DNA of 49,184 nt from Symsagittifera roscoffensis (Eukaryota > Xenacoelomorpha > Acoela > Convolutidae). The stretch covers positions 1 through 49,184 of the forward strand of contig NW_026970859.1 in NCBI RefSeq assembly GCF_963678635.1, written 5' to 3'. The notes below the pieces were generated by a model. That model was not told the DNA's origin. It saw nothing but the letters and a program-made list of their open reading frames with translations, and did not search any database. The translations under genes and the position numbers were made by a program. This document shows, piece by piece, positions 44,451-49,184 of the stretch. Position 1 is the first letter of the stretch. Every line of letters begins with the position of its first letter.

Positions 44451-44789
44451 TGTTAAGATTCAGAGTTAGAGCAAGTAGGACTAGGGGATAGAGGTTTGAG
44501 AGTTATCTGAGGTTTCAACTGAGGAGAGAGAAGAGATACTGATTGTTGAAGAATGAATTGAGATTGTGTTTTTTAAAATGACACGACAAACTGAGCATCA
44601 AATAGTACCAGTTAATTAATTACCAGTTAATTAATTAGTTTATCAAATACCAGCAGACCAGTTGACCTTGTCTGAGTGCATTGAGTTTTATACCAGTTGA
44701 CCTTTAATTAGGTTTCTATTGCTCAAGTCTGACCTTGAGTTTGGTCTGGTATTTCACTAGTCTGGCATTGAGCTCGTCTGTCCTCAACA
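44451..44789 (-). repeat. Copia 3' LTR, copy B
   Basis: 339 bp, identical by eye to 32357-32695. Confidence 0.96.
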
Positions 44790-44798
44790 CCCCCACTC
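44790..44798 (-). other. Copia polypurine tract, copy B
   Basis: GAGTGGGGG on the minus strand beside the 3' LTR, as in copy A. Confidence 0.8.
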
Positions 44799-47700
44799 AG
44801 GCTGAATTGGCTTTGTCCAATGTCAGGCTGCAACCCATCAGCGTTCGACGATGTTGATCCACCTTTGCCTTGCTCAGGGATTTCGTCAACAAGTCAGCCT
44901 CCATGTTTTCGGTTGGACAGTACTCGAGCGCAAATGTTCCATCCTCGACCCGCTCTCGGCCAAAGTGATACTTGACATCAATGTGCTTTGTACGCTTCTG
45001 CATTACGGGATTTTTGCACATCTTGATGCAGCTCTGGTTGTCCTCGTTGATCACAGTTGGACCATCACACGTCATATCCATCTCATTGAGTAGGGATCGT
45101 AAGTAGAGGCCTTCCTGAACAGCCGCTGCCATTGCTTGATACTCAGCTTCGCTGGTAGATATTGCTGCAGTAGGTTGCTTCTTGGTACTCCAGCTGATTG
45201 CTGCTCCTGACCGCTGCACATGAAAACTGTAGCCTGTTGTTGACCTTCTGTCATCAACGTCACCAGCCCAGTCAGCATCTGCTGAACCATAAAGGTTGAA
45301 CCCATCAGGATCTTTGATGTAGCACAGCTCCAGATCTTTGGTTCCTTTCAGGTATCGCAGTACTCTCTTAGCAGCCACCCAGTGTGTTCTCCCAGGATTC
45401 TCCAGAAACCGTGAAAGTTGAGTCACAGTAGCTAGGATGTCTGGCCTCGTTTGCTTGGCTATGTACAATAACGAGCCCACTATGCCTCTGTAGTCCTCAC
45501 GCTGCATTGCCACTGCTTCTTCTGAGCCCGCTCCAGGGCAGTCCTTCTTCGTCAACTGAGTGCTGATATCAGCTGGTGTCCCTACTGGTTTGCAGTCAGC
45601 CAACCCAAAGCGCTCCAAGCAGTCTTCAATGTAGCGAGACTGATTCACAGTGACAGAACCAGGTGCCCGTTTGACCTGCATTTTCAAAAACCAGGCTAAT
45701 GGACCGCGATCATCCATCTTGAATCGGTCAGTGAATCGGTCCCTCACCCTGTCAACTTCTGCTTGCAGTTTGCAGCCAATGATGATATCATCCACCCATA
45801 CTAGAACATAGATCATAGCATCATCCATTCCCCTCATCGTGAACAAACAGAAGTCATTGGTGCTTCGAGTGAAACCAGTCTCCAGAAGAAACGTGCTCAG
45901 CGTCTGGTACCAGTCCCTTCCTGCCTGCTTCAGCCCATAGATACTGCGTTGTAGCAAACACACTTGGTTGTCCCCGCTGCTGAACCCCTCGGGCTGTTCC
46001 ATATACACAGTTTCTGTTAACGGCGAGTTGAGGAAGGCTGACTTCACGTCCATCTGATGAAGTACAAGATCATCTTGCGCTCCCAAAGCCAGTAGTATTC
46101 TCTTTGTTTCTGGTTTACAGGTTGGCGCAAAGGTCTCATTGAAGTCCAGTCCTTCCACTTGCATAAAACCCTTCACCACGTATCTGGCTTTAAACTGCTC
46201 CACTTGTCCCATTGCATCTCTCTTCACAGCAAGCACCCAGCGTCCAGGAATGACCTTGCGAGAATTTGGTCTATCAACAAGTGTCCAGGTGCCCATTGCC
46301 TTCAGTGACTGCACCTCCAAAGCCATAGCTGCTAGCCACTGCTCCCTTTCTGGTCCAGATACTGCTTCCAAGTAGCTTCTTGGCTCTTGTGCTATCACTG
46401 AAGCATGAGTGTAAGCCAGTCCGTATCGGATGGGAGGGTTCCGCGTTCTAGTTGACCGCTGCTCTGGAATCTCTGTTGGCCTCTGCTCTGGAGGCTCTGT
46501 GGAAGGTGGTTCCAATTCTTCAGTCTCGACTGGGTCATCTTCCGTAACCCCCACTGAAGCTGCTGCTCCACTATCATTCGCTTTATTGGTAGACTCAGTG
46601 ATGGTCTTCGTGCTAGTTTCCTCTACATCAATGCATCCCTCGATTGATAGACCCAGTGTTTGTGACTGCTCACTGTCTACCAGAAAGTCGTCTGGAATGA
46701 TGTCTTCATTGAACGTCACGCTTCTTGCTCGTACCACTCGCTTTGTCTCCAGGTCCATCAGCAAGTAGGCTTTGCTCTCCTCGTCATAACCAATGAACTT
46801 GCTCTTCTTGCCTTTCGGATCCAGTTTCCGCCGGTTTCCTCTGTCCAGGTAGTACGCCAGGCATCCGAACACTCGCAGGTAGTTGACTTTCGATGGCTTC
46901 CCATAATGCATCTCCATTGATGAAATGCGATGCTCATTGCTGGATGTAGGACACAAGTTGCGAACCCTGACTGCCGTTGACATTGCTCGTACCCAGAACA
47001 TCTTTGAGAGCTTTGCATCGGCCAGTAGACATCGAGTCATCTCAGTTATCACCCTGTTGTACCTCTCTGCCACGCCATTCTGTTGCGGAGTATTAGGTAC
47101 TGTAAACTCCTGTTTCACCTGCATTTCTCTACAGAACATCCGAAAAGCATTCGACGAATACTCACCTCCGTTGTCAGTTCTCAAGCACTTCGGTGTTCCG
47201 TGCTCAGCTACAAAGTCTTTGAACTTCGAAAGAGTATCGCTCTTCTTAACCAGGTACTTGACCACTGCCAGACGGCTGAAGTCATCAATGAAGCTCACGG
47301 CATAGCGCGCTCCATGCATGCTCGCAACTTCAAATGGTCCCTGGATGTCGCTGAAGACCCGCTGCCCCACTGCAGTTGCCCTGTTCTCTGTCTTCTTTGG
47401 CATTGCTACTTCGTGCATCTTCGAAGCTGTGCACACTTCGCAGAACCCTAGCTCGCCGACATCAACAACTGATATTAGATCATGCTTGTTGAGATGCCCC
47501 AGCCTTCGGTGCCACAGCATTGCACTACTTGTCTCCATCTTCGCTTTCGTAGCTAGAGTCATCGCGTTCCTCTTGAACTTGCACTCCAGGAAGAAAAGCT
47601 TGCCGCGCTGCTTCACTGGTAGCCGTCGACCATCCGGTGCCACAAGATGAGAAGAGTCTGATGTAAAGCTGAAACTAGACCCTCTAGCTATTGCTGAGCT

Positions 47701-48888
47701 CACACTCATCAGATTCACGTTGTAGCTCGGCACAAACAGCACATTGTGGAAAGTGTAGCTCCTCGTCACATCTTGACAGTCTCGTATGTCCACTTCCACC
47801 GAGCCTATGCCCTCAATCTTTGATATTGTACCGTTCGGATTCTCAACTGTTGTCCCCTCATCCCATTTCTCAAAGCTTGAGAAGACAGCCTTGTCGCGCA
47901 CTACATGATCGGTGCATCCCGTATCCACAATGAGATCATCTCCCTTCATTGAGGTTGTTGCACAACAACTGAAGAACCCTGTCTTTGCCTGCTTGCAGTC
48001 CCTTGCAAAGTGTCCTTGTTGTCCACACTTGAAGCACCCTTGCTTCCTTGAAGTTGGACCACTTGCTTCATTCGAGCCACTGCCTCGAGCACCAGATTGA
48101 CCACTGTCACTTCTGGATCTGCAATCTCTTGCCAAATGACCCTTCTGACCGCACACAAAACAGCCACCACCCGACGCTCCTTTCTTCTTCCTCACAGCTT
48201 GCATAGCTATGTGTCCATTCCCAGTCTTCTCTCCACATCGAGCTCGTCTCGAGTCATCATAGTTCCTCAACCTCGTTCTCAGCTCTGTAAAAGTCTTGGC
48301 CGGCTGGAAGCTCTCCTGCACCACGAAATGCTCAAAGCTGTCAGGCAGTCCGTTGATCACGAGCGCATTGAAGAGTGTGTCCGTAATTGCTTCCCCAGCT
48401 TCACTCAGCCGCGTCATCAGCTCTTGACTTCGAACGAAGTAGTCATCGAGATCCTCCTCTGATCCTAGGCGCAGCTTCGCAAGCTGGCCTACTAGACTGA
48501 CCACTGTAGGCCTCTCCACACTGCAAAACTTCTCTTGCAGCAGTCTCCAGGCCTTCGTCCCATCGCCATAGCCATCCGCAGCCACGCAGTCGTTCTTGAT
48601 GTACATCAGTGTGGTGTTGTTCAGGACCAGAGCTAGATGTGACCACACTGTGTTTCGGTTGTCTTTCCTCTGCTGGATCAGCACAGCTCGCTCCTGCATC
48701 TTGGTGTTGTACGCCGTCATCTGGTCAGCATTCGGATTCTCAGGTAGCGTAGGTTCAGCTTCTGGTAGATCATCATTGCCCATCACAGTCCTGAACAGGC
48801 CTTTGGTATGCATCAGTGCCACAAACTTCGTCGACCAAGCTGGAAAATCTTCAGACTTTCCACTGAATCCAGCCAGTTTCAAGTCCAT
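44797..48888 (-). CDS. Copia Gag-Pol polyprotein, copy B
   Basis: 1,363 codons, identical in translation to copy A except at residue 1310, where Val (GTC) has become Gly (GGC; plus-strand C at 44960). The site lies in the KYHFVRE block near the end of the RNase H region, which is strongly conserved in Copia elements, so copy B is the likelier mutant. Domain order and all catalytic residues are as in copy A (zinc knuckles, VDTG protease, HHCC and D-D35-E integrase, VDD reverse transcriptase, RNase H). The frame is uninterrupted. Confidence 0.96.
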   Translation of the reverse strand: MDLKLAGFSGKSEDFPAWSTKFVALMHTKGLFRTVMGNDDLPEAEPTLPENPNADQMTAYNTKMQERAVLIQQRKDNRNTVWSHLALVLNNTTLMYIKNDCVAADGYGDGTKAWRLLQEKFCSVERPTVVSLVGQLAKLRLGSEEDLDDYFVRSQELMTRLSEAGEAITDTLFNALVINGLPDSFEHFVVQESFQPAKTFTELRTRLRNYDDSRRARCGEKTGNGHIAMQAVRKKKGASGGGCFVCGQKGHLARDCRSRSDSGQSGARGSGSNEASGPTSRKQGCFKCGQQGHFARDCKQAKTGFFSCCATTSMKGDDLIVDTGCTDHVVRDKAVFSSFEKWDEGTTVENPNGTISKIEGIGSVEVDIRDCQDVTRSYTFHNVLFVPSYNVNLMSVSSAIARGSSFSFTSDSSHLVAPDGRRLPVKQRGKLFFLECKFKRNAMTLATKAKMETSSAMLWHRRLGHLNKHDLISVVDVGELGFCEVCTASKMHEVAMPKKTENRATAVGQRVFSDIQGPFEVASMHGARYAVSFIDDFSRLAVVKYLVKKSDTLSKFKDFVAEHGTPKCLRTDNGGEYSSNAFRMFCREMQVKQEFTVPNTPQQNGVAERYNRVITEMTRCLLADAKLSKMFWVRAMSTAVRVRNLCPTSSNEHRISSMEMHYGKPSKVNYLRVFGCLAYYLDRGNRRKLDPKGKKSKFIGYDEESKAYLLMDLETKRVVRARSVTFNEDIIPDDFLVDSEQSQTLGLSIEGCIDVEETSTKTITESTNKANDSGAAASVGVTEDDPVETEELEPPSTEPPEQRPTEIPEQRSTRTRNPPIRYGLAYTHASVIAQEPRSYLEAVSGPEREQWLAAMALEVQSLKAMGTWTLVDRPNSRKVIPGRWVLAVKRDAMGQVEQFKARYVVKGFMQVEGLDFNETFAPTCKPETKRILLALGAQDDLVLHQMDVKSAFLNSPLTETVYMEQPEGFSSGDNQVCLLQRSIYGLKQAGRDWYQTLSTFLLETGFTRSTNDFCLFTMRGMDDAMIYVLVWVDDIIIGCKLQAEVDRVRDRFTDRFKMDDRGPLAWFLKMQVKRAPGSVTVNQSRYIEDCLERFGLADCKPVGTPADISTQLTKKDCPGAGSEEAVAMQREDYRGIVGSLLYIAKQTRPDILATVTQLSRFLENPGRTHWVAAKRVLRYLKGTKDLELCYIKDPDGFNLYGSADADWAGDVDDRRSTTGYSFHVQRSGAAISWSTKKQPTAAISTSEAEYQAMAAAVQEGLYLRSLLNEMDMTCDGPTVINEDNQSCIKMCKNPVMQKRTKHIDVKYHFGRERVEDGTFALEYCPTENMEADLLTKSLSKAKVDQHRRTLMGCSLTLDKANSA

Positions 48889-48971
48889 CTCTGCTTTGCT
48901 AAAGGCTAGATAAAAGCTAAAAAAAACTCTGACAGAAATCAAATAATTATTAAATCAAAAAGTTTAGAAAT

Positions 48972-48985
48972 CTGGGCCCATAACC
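48972..48985 (-). other. Copia primer-binding site, copy B
   Basis: Same 14-base match to the initiator tRNA-Met anticodon arm as in copy A. Confidence 0.85.
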
Positions 48986-49184
48986 TGTTAAGATTCAGAG
49001 TTAGAGCAAGTAGGACTAGGGGATAGAGGTTTGAGAGTTATCTGAGGTTTCAACTGAGGAGAGAGAAGAGATACTGATTGTTGAAGAATGAATTGAGATT
49101 GTGTTTTTTAAAATGACACGACAAACTGAGCATCAAATAGCACCAGTTAATTAATTACCAGTTAATTAATTAGTTTATCAAATA
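48986..49184 (-). repeat. Copia 5' LTR, copy B (partial)
   Basis: First 199 plus-strand bases of the LTR, identical by eye to 36892-37090. The TATA box would lie outside the window. Confidence 0.95.

Larger units (their letters stand above)
38799..49184. repeat. 12,094-bp duplication, unit B (cut by window end)
   Basis: Second copy, beginning at 38799 with aataacagaaccgctgc as at 26705 and running to the window end, where it stops within the 5' LTR of Copia copy B. It contains the foldback, nested MITE and Copia of unit A at the same relative positions. Confidence 0.93.
44451..49184 (-). mobile_element. Copia retrotransposon, copy B (5' LTR cut by window end)
   Basis: Duplicate of copy A. 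3' LTR 44451-44789 (T at 44606) and 5' LTR from 48986 (C at 49141), of which 199 of 339 bases are in the window. The left TTTCT flank is at 44446-44450. It shares the same LTR-LTR difference with copy A. Confidence 0.96.

Overview
This window is eukaryotic and almost certainly from an animal with an AT-rich, transposon-dense genome. It holds a CR1/L2-type LINE with an ORF1 PHD finger, a Copia retrotransposon whose primer-binding site matches the anticodon arm of animal initiator tRNA-Met, Ty3/Gypsy relics, foldback elements and MITEs. There is no operon structure, no ribosome-binding sites and no CRISPR array. I cannot name the species. Very little is host gene: one exon-like reading frame (minus strand, about 9.0-9.27 kb) is the best candidate.

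Layout. 1-5.6 kb: two decayed plus-strand Ty3/Gypsy copies, the second with its parts in permuted order, then a possible minus-strand gag scrap to 6.25 kb. 6.25-9.3 kb: AT-rich intergenic DNA with a diverged direct repeat, a tRNA-like/SINE relic, and a 239-bp tandem duplication that copies part of the exon-like frame. 9.3-15.8 kb: two copies of one LINE family placed head to head. The minus copy is 5'-truncated; the plus copy is near full length (SGNH-like ORF, PHD ORF1, EN-RT ORF2) but broken by frameshifts and a stop. A 23-base N gap sits exactly at its 3' tail. 16.65-16.93 kb: a 274-bp near-perfect palindrome.

17.05-23.49 kb is a nest: a foldback element whose left arm was split by a 5.3-kb minus-strand Gypsy-type LTR retrotransposon (LTRs 17239-17624 and 22343-22547, ATAG target duplication). 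That retrotransposon is decayed but keeps an integrase C-terminal region, and carries four dyad-symmetric repeats in its 5' leader. 23.6-26.7 kb: a foldback arm relic and short tandem repeats.

From 26705 to the window end the sequence is two nearly identical units offset by exactly 12,094 bp (26705-38798 and 38799-49184, the second cut by the window edge). Each carries a foldback element with a 445-bp MITE nested in it (8-bp target duplication), and an intact Copia element (4,874 bp, 339-bp LTRs, TTTCT target duplication, one uninterrupted 1,363-codon gag-pol ORF). Both Copia copies show the same single LTR-LTR difference, so the element inserted once and the whole region was duplicated later, or the assembly holds two haplotypes in tandem.

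The genes do not form a cooperating pathway. The structure is a layered record of insertions, and the value lies in order of events, intactness, and a few possible regulatory motifs carried by the elements. I found no evidence of a new enzymatic or defence system.
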